Shown piece after piece: positions 52,728 to 63,235 of a stretch of 64,000 bases of DNA. The notes under the pieces were generated by a model that ran no database searches, was not told the origin of the DNA, and saw only the letters and a list, made by a program, of their open reading frames with translations. Every line of letters begins with the position of its first letter. The stretch's first letter is position 1. The position numbers and the translations under genes are program-made. The stretch is taken from NCBI RefSeq assembly GCF_014621695.1, contig NZ_CP061282.1:248001-312000 (forward strand), in the 5' to 3' direction. The stretch is from Streptomyces xanthii (GTDB lineage: Bacteria; Actinomycetota; Actinomycetes; Streptomycetales; Streptomycetaceae).

Positions 52728-53600
52728 TCAGCGGGCCACGCGCGCGGTCACGTACCGGACCGGGACCTCGAAACGGACCCGGCCGTCCTCGCCGCGCAGC
52801 GCGTCCAGGGCGGTGATGATGCGCTCGCGCAGCGCGGCGGCCTCCGCCTCGGGCAGGTGCTGCCACAGCAGGCGCATGCCCTGTGTGTGCGACCAGGTGA
52901 CCCAGGCCTCGCCGGACGGCGCGGTCTGGACGACCGGTTCGTCGTGGATCTCGACGTCGGTGAAGCCCGCCTTCTCCAGGGCCGCCGTCAGGTCCGCGGG
53001 GTCCTCCAGCCAGGAGTGCAGCTGCCGGTGCAGGTTCTCCGGGTGCCAGGCCTCGGGGAGGTGCTCCAGCAGCGACATCGGGATGAGGTCGGTGAACAAC
53101 GGCGGAAGGAACGGGAAGGTGTCCTTGGTGAACACGGGGCTGGTGAAGCCGATCCGGCCCCCGTCGGCCAGCAGGTCCGCGTAACGGGCCAGCGCGGCAC
53201 GGGCGTCGGGCAGGAAGATGACGCTGTAGCTGCCGAGGACCAGGTCGAAGCAGCGCGCCGGCAGGTCCGGGTACTCGCCGTCCATGACCCGGACCTCGAC
53301 GTTAGTGATGCCCTGGCGCTCCGCCTCCTTGCCGGCCTCCTCGATCATGGCCGCGGCGATGTCGATGCCGAGCGCGCTGCCCTCGTCGCCGATCAGCCGG
53401 GCGGCGGGCAGCAGAGTGGCACCGAGCCCGCAGCCGACGTCGAGCACCCGCTCGCCGGGCCGCGGCCGCGCCCGTTCGACGAGCCGGCTGCCCATCGGTG
53501 TGAAGAACTCGACGTCCAGCCGGTCGTAGGTCGCCGCGGCCCCGTTGAAGGCAGCGGTGACTTTCGTCTTGTACGTCGCGGTCGCGGTCTCGGTGGTCAC
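52728..53600 (-). CDS. SAM-dependent methyltransferase, aklanonic-acid methyltransferase type (DauC/SnoaC/AknG-like)
   Basis: 290 residues, GTG start with GGGAGA upstream. Class I methyltransferase: [20 protein letters not shown] motif [36 protein letters not shown], then [22 protein letters not shown] and [10 protein letters not shown]. This pattern recalls the enzymes that convert aklanonic acid to its methyl ester so that the SnoaL-type enzyme can close the fourth ring by aldol cyclisation. The divergent neighbour is exactly that cyclase, so the two act in sequence. Weaker SARP-like repeats lie upstream on the minus strand (53673-53701). Confidence 0.93.
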   Translation of the reverse strand: MTTETATATYKTKVTAAFNGAAATYDRLDVEFFTPMGSRLVERARPRPGERVLDVGCGLGATLLPAARLIGDEGSALGIDIAAAMIEEAGKEAERQGITNVEVRVMDGEYPDLPARCFDLVLGSYSVIFLPDARAALARYADLLADGGRIGFTSPVFTKDTFPFLPPLFTDLIPMSLLEHLPEAWHPENLHRQLHSWLEDPADLTAALEKAGFTDVEIHDEPVVQTAPSGEAWVTWSHTQGMRLLWQHLPEAEAAALRERIITALDALRGEDGRVRFEVPVRYVTARVAR

Positions 53601-53807
53601 TACGTCTCCCGGGTTCTGCGGGGCTTCACGGACGACTGTCCGAACCCATCGTGGGAGGCCGTGCCCCAGCGCCGCTGCAGGGCCGCTGGAGGACCGGCTG
53701 ACGTGCGGTCGGGGCCCGTTGGACGCTCCTTCCCCCGGCCGTGCGAGCCCTGGAAGATGCGAACCGATGCCCGACGGACCGTGGGAAAAAGCCGTGGAAG
53801 GAAGCCC

Positions 53808-54242
53808 ATGAGCAGCCAGTTCGACGCTGTGCGCCGGATGATAGACGCGTACAACACCGGAAAGACGGACGATGTCGCCGACTACATCCACCCCGAGTAC
53901 CTCAACCCGGCCACCATGGAGCACATGGACCTGCGCGGTCCGGACTCCTTCGCGATGGCCGTCAAGTGGCTGCGGATGACCTTCTCCGAGCAGGCCCGCC
54001 TCGTCGAGGTGTCGCTGGAGGAGAACGGCGAGTGGGTGCGCGCGAACCTCGTCCTGTACGGCACCCACGTCGGCGACCTGGTCGGCATGCCGGCCACGGG
54101 GCGCGAGTTCTCCGGCGAGCAGATCCACCTGATCCGCTTCGTCGACGGCAAGATCCGCGACCACCGGGACTGGCCGGACTACCAGGGCACCTACCGTCAG
54201 CTGGGCTCGCCGTGGCCCCGGCCCGAGGGCTGGAGGGCCTGA
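53808..54242 (+). CDS. SnoaL/DnrD-type aklanonic acid methyl ester cyclase
   Basis: 144 residues, the exact size of SnoaL; GGAAGGAAG upstream. NTF2-like fold with [43 protein letters not shown], and the acid-base Asp at residue 121 in [10 protein letters not shown], identical in number to the catalytic Asp121 of SnoaL. Closes the fourth ring of the anthracyclinone by intramolecular aldol reaction without a cofactor. With the methyltransferase this fixes the polyketide as anthracycline-like. It starts a three-gene unit with two NmrA-like reductases. Confidence 0.95.
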   Translation: MSSQFDAVRRMIDAYNTGKTDDVADYIHPEYLNPATMEHMDLRGPDSFAMAVKWLRMTFSEQARLVEVSLEENGEWVRANLVLYGTHVGDLVGMPATGREFSGEQIHLIRFVDGKIRDHRDWPDYQGTYRQLGSPWPRPEGWRA

Positions 54243-54245
54243 GCC

Positions 54246-55106
54246 ATGATCCTGGTGACCGGAGCGACCGGCAAGGTCGGCCGTGAGGCCGTCGAGCAGC
54301 TCGTGGCGCTCGGCAAGGACGTACGGGCCCTGAGCAGGAAACCGGCCGAGGCGAATCTGCCGGATGCCGTCGAGGTGGTGGCCGGCAGCCCCGGCGACGC
54401 GGACGCCCTGGCCGTCGCGCTCAAGGACGTCGAAGCCGCCCTGGTGATCCTGTCCGGCGACGTCGCGGGGGAGGCCGTCACCTTCGCGGCCGCCGCGAAG
54501 GCGGCCGGACTGCCCCGGCTGGTCCTGCTCTCCTCGGGCGGTGTCGAGCATCCGCTGCCGCACGGCATCGCGGACGAACACCGCGCCGCCGAGGAGGCAC
54601 TGGAGGCGTCCGGCGCGGGCTGCACGTTCCTGCGCCCGGGCCCCTTCCACGCGAACACCTCCTGGTGGATCAGGACGGTCCGCGAGGAGAGCCGCGTCCG
54701 CGACTGGATCGGCAACAACCCCGGAGCGCCGATCGACGAGTACGACATCGCCTCGGCGGCCGTCGTGGCACTGACCGGCGAGGGACACGAGGGCAGGTCG
54801 TACCTGCTCACCGGCCCCGAGGTCCTCACCTCCGAGGAGCAGGCACGGATCCTGGGCGACGTCCTGGGCCGCGACCTGGAGTTCTCGGTGGCCCCACAGG
54901 AAGAGGTCGTCGACGTGTTCACCGGGATCACCGGTGACCGCCCGGCCGCGCAGACCAACGTGGCCGCCCTGCACAGCCCCGACGTGCCGTGGTCGAAGGT
55001 GAGCCCGGCGGTGCGCGAGCTGACCGGCCGTGACCCCCGCCCCTACCGTGCGTGGGCCGTGGCGAACGCGTCGCTGTTCGCCCCAGGAGCCGAGGAGACG
55101 GCATGA
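54246..55106 (+). CDS. NmrA-like NAD(P)-binding reductase
   Basis: 286 residues, starting 3 bases after the SnoaL-type stop. [19 protein letters not shown] nucleotide loop, [37 protein letters not shown] and a C-terminal domain ending in [12 protein letters not shown]. Homologous to the gene at 45718 and, less so, to the one that overlaps its end. These proteins reduce quinones or ketones of polyketides, or act as NADPH-dependent cofactor regenerators for SnoaL-fold hydroxylases. Which oxidation level they set here is not visible. Confidence 0.9.
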   Translation: MILVTGATGKVGREAVEQLVALGKDVRALSRKPAEANLPDAVEVVAGSPGDADALAVALKDVEAALVILSGDVAGEAVTFAAAAKAAGLPRLVLLSSGGVEHPLPHGIADEHRAAEEALEASGAGCTFLRPGPFHANTSWWIRTVREESRVRDWIGNNPGAPIDEYDIASAAVVALTGEGHEGRSYLLTGPEVLTSEEQARILGDVLGRDLEFSVAPQEEVVDVFTGITGDRPAAQTNVAALHSPDVPWSKVSPAVRELTGRDPRPYRAWAVANASLFAPGAEETA

Positions 55107-55999
55107 GCGAGACAGGCAGCATCGTGCACGACGACGGACCGGTCCTGGTCATCGGCGCCACCGGAGCCCAGGGCGGCGCCACCGCCCGCGCCCTGCTGTC
55201 CCGGGGCCGCGCCGTCCACGCCCTCGTCCGTACGCCCGACGCCCCCGCGGCCCGCGAACTCGCCGCCCTCGGCGCTGCGCTGGTCCAGGGGGACCTCGAC
55301 GACGAGGCGTCGCTGCGCGCCGCGATGGACGGCGTGCACGGCGTCTTCAGCGTGCAGAACTTCATGACGAAGGCCGGCCTCGGCGGCGAGGTCCGCCAGG
55401 GCCGCGCGGTCGCCCGCGCCGCCCGGGACACCGGCGTCGCACACGTCGTCTACAGCTCGGTGGGCGGCGCCGACCGCCACAGCGGCGTACCGCACTTCGA
55501 CTCCAAGCGGCACATCGAGCGCTACCTCGACGAACTCGGCGTCCCCAGCACCGTCCTGCGCCCGACGTTCTTCATGGACAACTTCGCCGACCACCTTCCG
55601 GAGGTCGTCGACGGCACCCGCGTCGTGGCGCTGGCCCTGAAGCCGGACACCCGCGTGCAGTACATCGCGGTCGAGGACATCGGCTGGTTCGCCGCCGAGG
55701 CCTTCGACCGGCCGGGGGAGTACCTCGGGAGGAAACTGGAGATCGCCGGCGACGAACTCACCGCCGCCGAGGTCGCCGAGGCCTTCGCCGCCCGCACGGG
55801 CACCCCGGCCCGCTTCCAGGAACTCCCCCTGGACATGGTCGCGTCGAACCCGTACATCCCCAACGCGCCCGAGATCGCCCTCATGTTCGAGTGGTTCCAG
55901 GAGCACGGCTACCAGGCCGACATCCCCGCCCTGCGCGCCGCCCACCCGGGGCTCAAGTCCTTCGAGGCGTTCCTGAAGGACCTCGACCTGTCCGCGTGA
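55103..55999 (+). CDS. NmrA/HSCARG-like NAD(P)-binding protein
   Basis: 298 residues, ATG overlapping the previous stop (ATGA), GGAG upstream. Glycine loop [18 protein letters not shown], then [35 protein letters not shown] and RPTFFMDNF, the pattern of NmrA/HSCARG sensors and isoflavone-reductase-like enzymes. Third NmrA-like protein of region B and the last gene before the terminator at 56016, taken here as the right end of the cluster. Confidence 0.9.
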   Translation: MSETGSIVHDDGPVLVIGATGAQGGATARALLSRGRAVHALVRTPDAPAARELAALGAALVQGDLDDEASLRAAMDGVHGVFSVQNFMTKAGLGGEVRQGRAVARAARDTGVAHVVYSSVGGADRHSGVPHFDSKRHIERYLDELGVPSTVLRPTFFMDNFADHLPEVVDGTRVVALALKPDTRVQYIAVEDIGWFAAEAFDRPGEYLGRKLEIAGDELTAAEVAEAFAARTGTPARFQELPLDMVASNPYIPNAPEIALMFEWFQEHGYQADIPALRAAHPGLKSFEAFLKDLDLSA

Positions 56000-56015
56000 G
56001 CGGGACCCCGACCGT

Positions 56016-56051
56016 CCGCCGGGCACGGCCACGACCGGCCGTGCCCGGCGG
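56016..56051 (+). terminator. hairpin terminator at the right end of region B
   Basis: CCGCCGGGCACGGCC (56016-56030) pairs perfectly with 56037-56051, loop of 6 bases, 17 bases beyond the last NmrA-like stop. The rest of the 200-base gap before cysS holds only its promoter (a TACAAC at 56133 is a possible -10). Confidence 0.85.
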
Positions 56052-56199
56052 GGGGCGAGGGGCGAGCGGTGCAAGCACCCTGCGGCCGTCCCGTCAAGCC
56101 AGAAGCGGACGGTCCCGCGCGGCGCGGCCTGTTACAACGGAGCGTGCGGCCGCAGCGGTCGTGTGTGTCGCACCTGCCCGCACCGAAGGGGACGACGCC

Positions 56200-57597
<1,398 letters not shown>

Positions 57598-57717
57598 GAA
57601 CCAGGGGAGAAGACGGTCGGCGGCGGCTTGTCCGCCCCGAACCGTCCCTCGCGCCGGGTGACTTGTCCCGGGTGCGGCGTTCCATGTAGCGGTCGCGCTC
57701 GTTGAGTGGTCGTGCAC

Positions 57718-58149
57718 ATGGATGACCATTTGATTTTCGATACCGCCGCCGAGCACCGGCCACCCTGCTCCTGCGGTGGACCGGGCGCGGCGGCGAGCCC
57801 GCAGAGCGCCACGCTCTCCGGCCTGCTCGACACGCTCGAACGCCTCAAAGGAGAGTTCGAGCACCGTCTCACCGGCATCGTCAGGACGGAGACGGTGGCC
57901 GCCGGGGCCGCGGGCGGCCCGGTGGAACCGGGCAACCTCGATCTGCTCCGCCCGTTCACCGAGGCGATGCAGAGCATGGGCCGGGCCCGGGACGGCGACC
58001 GGGTGGACGTTGCCGCCGAACCACCTCGCGGAGCCCCCCGCAAGAAACGTTTCCTCACCGACGGTGTCGACGTGGCCCTGGGCACCTTTCAGGAACCGGT
58101 CGCCCTGCGCGCGTACCTCGCACCGCAGCGGCCGGTCCGTCCGGAATGA
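57718..58149 (+). CDS. hypothetical protein
   Basis: 143 residues from MDDHLIFDTAAEH; no good ribosome site, and GTGs at 57706 and 57712 are alternatives. I do not recognise it. Features: CSCGG near the N-terminus, a central amphipathic helix (TLSGLLDTLERLKGEFEHRL), a basic stretch PRKKRFL and a C-terminal TDGVDVALGTFQEPVALR. The basic stretch and helix might bind RNA or protein. It stands alone between cysS and the divergent TetR/MFS pair; coding nature is supported by amino-acid composition only. Confidence 0.5.
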   Translation: MDDHLIFDTAAEHRPPCSCGGPGAAASPQSATLSGLLDTLERLKGEFEHRLTGIVRTETVAAGAAGGPVEPGNLDLLRPFTEAMQSMGRARDGDRVDVAAEPPRGAPRKKRFLTDGVDVALGTFQEPVALRAYLAPQRPVRPE

Positions 58150-58188
58150 CGGGGAGGGCGACCGCGCGCCGTGGCGCCGGCCGGTGCG

Positions 58189-58764
58189 TCAGGCGCCGGG
58201 CCGGTGCAGCCGGTCCACCAGCCCGTCGACGTACTCCGGCGTGAGTTCCATGCCGAACAGGACCCGGATGTACATCGGCGCCAGGATGTGGTCCAGCACG
58301 TCGAGTGCGTCGAGCACCTGCTCGCCGCGGTCACCGGCGCGGTCGAGCATGGACTGCAACTGCCCCATGCGTTCGGCGAAGAGGGCGTCGCCGGCCTTCA
58401 GGCCCTGTGGTCCGTCGCTCGACAGGGCGACGGCCAGGCGTACGAGCGCCAGCCCGTCGGGTCCGGTGATCTCGCGCGCCACGGCGGCCGCGTAGGTGCG
58501 CAGATCGCCGTCCAGGCTCCCGGTGTCGGGCATCGGGGACTGCGCGTTGAGGCGGGTGAGTGCCACCTCGCTGAGCAGTGCCTCCAGGCTGCCCCACCGG
58601 CGGTAGACGCTGCTGTCGGCCACGCCCGCGCGGGCCGCGACCTCGCCGACGGTGAAGTTGCCGTAGCCGCGCTCGCTGACGAGTTCGGTGACGGCCTGGT
58701 GCACCTGTGCGCCGACGCGGGCGCTGCGCCCGCCGGGCCTGCGGGCTCGCTGTCCTTCGTTCAT
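58189..58764 (-). CDS. TetR-family repressor of the adjacent MFS exporter
   Basis: 191 residues. DNA-binding region about 20-65: VHQAVTELVSERGYGNFTVGEVAARAGVADSSVYRRWGSLEALL. The C-terminal part (VLDALDVLDHILAPMYIRVLFGM) resembles the TetR C-terminal domain found with drug exporters. Divergent from the MFS gene; two copies of AACGCA-N9-TGCGTT lie in the 107-base gap, one overlapping its own leader, so it should repress itself and the exporter until a ligand binds. Confidence 0.96.
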   Translation of the reverse strand: MNEGQRARRPGGRSARVGAQVHQAVTELVSERGYGNFTVGEVAARAGVADSSVYRRWGSLEALLSEVALTRLNAQSPMPDTGSLDGDLRTYAAAVAREITGPDGLALVRLAVALSSDGPQGLKAGDALFAERMGQLQSMLDRAGDRGEQVLDALDVLDHILAPMYIRVLFGMELTPEYVDGLVDRLHRPGA

Positions 58765-58774
58765 GTCCCCACCT

Positions 58775-58846
58775 TAACGCAGTCAGGACTTGCGTTTGTG
58801 GGTCGACTCGCCTTATGGTCGCCTAACGCAGCCATTGACTGCGTTA
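58775..58846. promoter_or_regulatory. two TetR operators, AACGCA-N9-TGCGTT
   Basis: Operator 1: AACGCA at 58776-58781 and TGCGTT at 58791-58796. Operator 2: AACGCA at 58825-58830 and TGCGTT at 58840-58845, extended to perfect 8-bp arms TAACGCAG/CTGCGTTA. Identical 9-base spacers. Operator 1 covers the TetR leader, operator 2 the exporter promoter. Confidence 0.85.
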
Positions 58847-58871
58847 AAGGGTGAGAGGAAAAGCAACCCAT

Positions 58872-60326
58872 ATGACTGCTGCGACACCCGCGACCACACA
58901 CAACGGCCCCCACCGAGCCGTACTCCTGACCGTGACCTGCCTCGGCCAGTTCATGGTCCTGCTCGACAACACCATCGTCGGAGCCGCACTCCCCGACATG
59001 CAGCACCGCCTCGACACCTCACTGACCGGCCTCCAGTGGATCGTCGACGCCTACGTCCTCCTGGTCGCCATGCTGCTGCTCTCCGGCGGCGTCTTCGCCG
59101 ACCGCTTCGGCCGCAAGCGCGTCTACCTCACCGGAGTCGTCGTCTTCACCGCCGCGTCCCTCATCTGCGCCCTCGCGCCCTCCCTCGGCTGGCTCATCGC
59201 CGGACGCGTCCTCCAGGGCATCGGAGCCGCAGCCCTCAGCCCCGCCTCACTCGCCCTCCTCGCCGCCGCGTACCCCGTACCGCAGGAACGCATGAAGGCC
59301 ATCGGCCTGTGGGCCGGACTCAGCGGCATCGGCCTCGCCGCAGGCCCCGTCGCCGGCGGCGTCCTCACCGAAGCCTTCGGCTGGCCCGCCATCTTCCTCG
59401 TCAACCTCCCCATCGGCGCGATCCTCCTCCTGATGGGCCTGCGCACCCTCCAAGAGACCCGCAACCCCCACGCCCCCGCCATCGACGTCCCCGGAACCGC
59501 CCTCTCCGTCCTCGGCGTCGGCGTCCTCACCTACGCACTCATCGAAGGCGGCGCCCGCGGCTGGACCTCACCGCTCATCCTCGCCGGCTTCGCCGCAGCA
59601 GCAGTCCTCCTCGCCGCCTTCATCGCCGTCGAAGCACGCCGCGCGAACCCCATGCTGCCGCTGCGCCTGTTCCGCCAGCGCCTGTTCACCGTCTCCAACA
59701 CCGCCATGGTCGTCGTCGGCTTCGCACTCATGGGCTCGTCGTTCTTCTTCTCCCAGTTCTTCGTCCACGTCCAGGGCAGCTCCATCCTGCGCGCCGGCCT
59801 CCAGACCCTCCCGGTCTCCCTCGCCATGGTCGTCGTCAGCCCCTACGCCGGCCGCCTCGCCGCCCGCTACGGCTTCCGCGTCGTCGTCACCACCGGCATG
59901 ACCCTCGCCGGACTCGGACTCCTCGCCCTCGGCACCGTCCACGCCGACACCGCCTACACCAACGTCTGGTGGCGCCTCGCCATCGTCGGCACCGGCTTCG
60001 CCCTCACCCTCTCCCCGCTGACCGGAGCCGCCGTCCAGGCCGTCAGCCCGCAAGAAGGCGGCCTCGCCTCCGGCATCAGCAGCACCACCCGCCAGATCGG
60101 CGCCGTCCTCGGCGTCGCGCTCCTCGGAGCCGTCGTCCGCACCCGCCAGTCCGGCGGCGCCTCCTTCGAAGCCGGCCTCAACAGCGCCTTCCTCGCCGCC
60201 GGCGCCGTCACCCTGGCCACCGCCGTCCTCACCGGCCTCTGGCTCGCCCGGTCCAAGCCCGCGGACGAAACCGCCCCGGCCCCGCAGCGCACCACCACGG
60301 AACCGGAAGCCGTCCCCACCCCCTGA
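58872..60326 (+). CDS. MFS multidrug exporter, DHA2 (14-TM, EmrB/QacA) family
   Basis: 484 residues from ATG 58872 (GAGAGGA 12 bases before; a GTG at 58851 would add 7 residues). Fourteen predicted helices. Motif A GVFADRFGRKRVYLTG, motif C-like GIGLAAGPVAGGVL, and TVTCLGQFMVLLDNTIVGAALP of helix 1 with the Asp that DHA2 drug pumps share. Exports lipophilic compounds using the proton gradient; substrate may be either cluster's product or an external drug. Controlled by the divergent TetR repressor. Confidence 0.95.
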   Translation: MTAATPATTHNGPHRAVLLTVTCLGQFMVLLDNTIVGAALPDMQHRLDTSLTGLQWIVDAYVLLVAMLLLSGGVFADRFGRKRVYLTGVVVFTAASLICALAPSLGWLIAGRVLQGIGAAALSPASLALLAAAYPVPQERMKAIGLWAGLSGIGLAAGPVAGGVLTEAFGWPAIFLVNLPIGAILLLMGLRTLQETRNPHAPAIDVPGTALSVLGVGVLTYALIEGGARGWTSPLILAGFAAAAVLLAAFIAVEARRANPMLPLRLFRQRLFTVSNTAMVVVGFALMGSSFFFSQFFVHVQGSSILRAGLQTLPVSLAMVVVSPYAGRLAARYGFRVVVTTGMTLAGLGLLALGTVHADTAYTNVWWRLAIVGTGFALTLSPLTGAAVQAVSPQEGGLASGISSTTRQIGAVLGVALLGAVVRTRQSGGASFEAGLNSAFLAAGAVTLATAVLTGLWLARSKPADETAPAPQRTTTEPEAVPTP

Positions 60327-60452
60327 TGAGGCCGGAAGAGGGACCAACACCCCTGTGACAGAACGAAGACGGCGCGGGACACCGCCTGTGACTCGGTGCG
60401 AGATACAAATACTTCCGACCACAGCACAGCGCCGTCCACCGGGGGAAACACC

Positions 60453-61133
60453 GTGAAGCACACCCGCGTCACCGCACTCGCCGCCATCACCGTCGCCGCC
60501 ACCCTCTCGCTCACCGCCTGCAACAGCGACGGATCCGGCCACGGCTCCTCTTCCAGGAAGGGCTCGTCCTCCTCCGGACACTCCTCCACGAACGACGACG
60601 CCAAGCCCGCGGACGACACCACTTCCACGGGCGGCGCACAGGCCAGCAACCCAAAGACCGACGCCGACGACGACACGTCCTCCAACACCGGGAACGGCAC
60701 GGCGAACTCCGGCACCGGCACCCGCAAGACCCCGATCTGCAAGACCGAGGACCTCGCCATCGACGCCGCGGACGCCGCCCCCGACCAGACCGAGGGCCGC
60801 ATCGACATCACCATGGTCAACCGCGGTTCGACCACCTGCTCCGCCACCGGCTTCGCCGGCGTCGACATCAAGGACGCCGACCACACCACCAGCCCCATCG
60901 AACGCGGCAACGCCCAGCCCCGCGTCACCGTCCTCAAGCCCGGCGACGCCGCCGTCTTCAACCTCGCCTACACCATCGACAACACCGGCAACAGCCTCGC
61001 GTCCCCCACCCACATCCTCGTCACACCCCCGAACGAGACCCACACGGTCAACCTGAACTGGCCCGCGAACGCCGGTGACATCAAGGGCGCCTACACCGAC
61101 GTCCAGGTCTACCCGACGCACACGACCGAGTAG
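60453..61133 (+). CDS. DUF4232 lipoprotein
   Basis: 226 residues, GTG start with GGGGGAA upstream. Signal peptide with a lipobox (LSLTAC, Cys about residue 24), then a Ser/Gly/Asp/Thr-rich linker to about residue 95 and the DUF4232 domain (CKTEDLAIDAADAAPDQTEGR, TMVNRGSTTCSATGFAGVDI, VTVLKPGDAAVFNLAYTI, TDVQVYP). Anchored on the outer face of the membrane; the domain is common in actinobacterial surface proteins and has no firm function. Not linked to the clusters. Confidence 0.92.
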   Translation: MKHTRVTALAAITVAATLSLTACNSDGSGHGSSSRKGSSSSGHSSTNDDAKPADDTTSTGGAQASNPKTDADDDTSSNTGNGTANSGTGTRKTPICKTEDLAIDAADAAPDQTEGRIDITMVNRGSTTCSATGFAGVDIKDADHTTSPIERGNAQPRVTVLKPGDAAVFNLAYTIDNTGNSLASPTHILVTPPNETHTVNLNWPANAGDIKGAYTDVQVYPTHTTE

Positions 61134-61171
61134 GAACGGGCGGGGACGTTGCACGACTCAGGGGCCAGGCG

Positions 61172-61765
61172 TCAGCCCGAGACCTGGAACTCGTTCCCAC
61201 CGGCATCGACGAACTCGCCCGCCTCACCGCCGGGGCGGCTGACCTCCAGCCGCACCCGGTTCCGCACAGCCTTCTCCGCAGCCGGCGGCCCCATCACCAA
61301 CGAGACCGTGCTCGTGGGCGTCCGGCGCAACCGGACGCCCCAGTCGTGCGACTCGACCGACTGCCACCCGGCCTGCGCCTGCCAGAAGACCGACTGAGCG
61401 TCGCGCTCCTCGTCGGTGACATCGAGGCAGATCGCGACGAGACCGGAATCGGCGAGCACCCCCGGGTGGCCAGGCCGCAGCACACAGAACTCATTGCCCT
61501 CCGGATCGGCCAGCACGTCCCACGGCACGTCCCCCTGACCGATGTCGACCCGCGACGCCCCCAGAGCCAGCAACCGCTCCACCTCCGCCTTCCAGTCCGG
61601 CCCACCCGCCAGGTCGAGGTGGAGCCGGTTCTTGTACGCCCCCGTCGGCTGCCCGGTCGGCACGCACCGCAGCCGCAGACCGTCCGTCCGCCCCTGCGTC
61701 GCACCCCGCCAGAAACGCTCCATCCCCACGACATCGACAGCGTCGATCACGATCCCGGTCAGCAT
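61172..61765 (-). CDS. VOC-family (glyoxalase/bleomycin-resistance-like) protein
   Basis: 197 residues from MLTGIVIDAVDV, GGGGGA upstream. Two VOC half-domains: first ends with PWDVLADPEGNEFCVLRP, second with GEFVDAGGNEFQVSG; both show the DPEGNEF-type strand that carries a metal ligand. RLHLDL supplies another ligand-like His. May be a metal-dependent lyase or a drug-sequestering protein; function not assignable. Monocistronic. Confidence 0.88.
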   Translation of the reverse strand: MLTGIVIDAVDVVGMERFWRGATQGRTDGLRLRCVPTGQPTGAYKNRLHLDLAGGPDWKAEVERLLALGASRVDIGQGDVPWDVLADPEGNEFCVLRPGHPGVLADSGLVAICLDVTDEERDAQSVFWQAQAGWQSVESHDWGVRLRRTPTSTVSLVMGPPAAEKAVRNRVRLEVSRPGGEAGEFVDAGGNEFQVSG

Positions 61766-61905
61766 CCCGTTCCCCCAGCCCTCGAACCGCTCCCCGTCCC
61801 CCCGATCATGACCCCTACCACCCTCCACTGTCGCCAGGTACCTCACATGACATGCTCTGAACTGCAACGATTGAAGACAAGGTACCCGGCCGCTACCCTG
61901 AAACC

Positions 61906-62157
61906 ATGCCCGCCTTGAATGTGGAATTCAGCGAAGAAGAGCTCGACGAGCTCCGCGAACTGGCACGCGAACAAGGGGTCACCCTCAAAGCCCTCGTACG
62001 CGCCTCCACCGCCGACCAGATCGCCCGACACCGGGCCCTGAAGGAAGGCGCCGAAATCTTCGCCCGCACCTTCCACGACCCGGCCCTCGCCGACGCCATC
62101 AAGGCCGCGGGCCTCGACGACGGACCGGCCACCCGCACGACGGGGCGGGCCGCCTGA
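61906..62157 (+). CDS. antitoxin-like protein
   Basis: 83 residues: ALNVEFSEEELDELRELAREQGVTLKALVRASTADQIARH begins with a beta strand and two helices, as in ribbon-helix-helix antitoxins; the C-terminal half (EGAEIFARTFHDPALADAIKAAG) would wrap the toxin. The toxin-like gene begins 3 bases after the stop, the normal order for a type II toxin-antitoxin operon with self-repression. Confidence 0.8.
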   Translation: MPALNVEFSEEELDELRELAREQGVTLKALVRASTADQIARHRALKEGAEIFARTFHDPALADAIKAAGLDDGPATRTTGRAA

Positions 62158-62160
62158 CCC

Positions 62161-62538
62161 ATGCCCCCCGTCCTCCACGTCGACATGCGCTGGCTCCTGC
62201 AACAGCAGGAGACCGCCATGCCCGAGCACCCCACCGTCAGTGACTTCTCCGCCCTCATGGCCGCCGTCGCCCGCCACCGCGTCGACCCGCCCCGCGCCGG
62301 CACCGACTCCGACGCCTCCTGGCGCGCCGCCGCCCTCCTCCACACCTTCCTGCTCCTCAAGCCGCTGCCCGCGCACAACGTCCGCTTCGCCTGCGCGGTG
62401 ACGATCGCCTACATGCACGCGAGCGGCGAAGGCATCGACGCCCCCTACGGCGAACTCGTCGACCTCGCCGCCGAGATCCTCACCGGCAGGACCGACGTCT
62501 TCACGGCCGCCGACCGCATCCGCACCTGGCGCCTGTAA
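62161..62538 (+). CDS. Fic/Doc-family toxin-like protein with degenerate core motif
   Basis: 125 residues. Resembles the streptomycete Fic-family toxin component: LHVDMRWLLQQQE, VAAVARHRVDPPRAG, LLHTFLLLKPLPAHNVRFACAVTIAYMHASGEGID, DVFTAADRIRTWRL. The Fic motif HPFxxGNxR is reduced to LPAHNVRF, lacking the catalytic His at its place and the Gly, so it is either inactive as an AMP/phosphotransferase or uses other residues. Paired with the antitoxin-like gene just upstream. Confidence 0.78.
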   Translation: MPPVLHVDMRWLLQQQETAMPEHPTVSDFSALMAAVARHRVDPPRAGTDSDASWRAAALLHTFLLLKPLPAHNVRFACAVTIAYMHASGEGIDAPYGELVDLAAEILTGRTDVFTAADRIRTWRL

Positions 62539-62581
62539 CCGACCCCGTCGGTTCACCCCCCGGCGGGCACGAGCGGCCCGC

Positions 62582-62992
62582 TCAGTTGATGATCTCCGCG
62601 CGGGCGTCCACACGGATGGCCGCCAGCCGGTCCCGCCACATCCGGAGCGCTTCGGGCGTCAGCCGGGTCCAGTCGGTGACCTCGCCGACGATCCGGAGCG
62701 GCTCCCGGCTGCGATAGGAACGGGTGGGATTGCCGGGGAACTTCTTGTCGGTGACGTTCGGGTCGTTCTCGAACTCCCCGGTCGGCTCCACGAGATACAC
62801 ACGCGGATCCCCGTCGCCCGCGGCGAGTTCGGCCGCCAGCCCCGCGCCGTCCCGCAGCGCGGTGAAGTAGATGTGATTCATCACGACTTCCGGCCGGTAG
62901 TTGGAGCGGAAACCAGCCGTGAGCTGGTCCCCGACCCGCAGATCGGCCTTCGTACCGTGGAAGAACGGCCCCTCGTCCAACACTTCGCTCAC
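62582..62992 (-). CDS. arr: rifamycin ADP-ribosyltransferase (Arr)
   Basis: 136 residues, GTG start (VSEVLDEGPFFHG). The Arr pattern is clear: GPFFHGTKADLRVGD (NAD-binding His), HIYFTAL, VYLVEPTGEFENDPN (Tyr/Asp region), KKFPGNPTRSYRSREPLRIVGEV. Transfers ADP-ribose from NAD to the C-23 hydroxyl of rifamycins. Streptomycete chromosomal copies are common. Ribosome site is poor, AGAGG lying rather far upstream. Not connected with the biosynthetic clusters as far as can be seen. Confidence 0.93.
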   Translation of the reverse strand: MSEVLDEGPFFHGTKADLRVGDQLTAGFRSNYRPEVVMNHIYFTALRDGAGLAAELAAGDGDPRVYLVEPTGEFENDPNVTDKKFPGNPTRSYRSREPLRIVGEVTDWTRLTPEALRMWRDRLAAIRVDARAEIIN

Positions 62993-63235
62993 CGCCGCAG
63001 AGTACCTCTGCCGTACGGCCGAGGTACCCGGGGAGCGGCACCCTCCAGATCCGTGACGGCGGTGTCCGGAGCGTGGCGCATCCACGCCATGGCGCGGGCA
63101 CGCAACCGTGATCACTCGCGTTCCGGCCCACGTCCGGCGCAGGGTGGGGGACAGGCGGAGCGTTCCTCCGTCTCCTCCGGAGGGCCCGTCCGGGGGAGGC
63201 ACCCACCGGTTGTCCGCGTAGCAAGGAGTCGTGTC

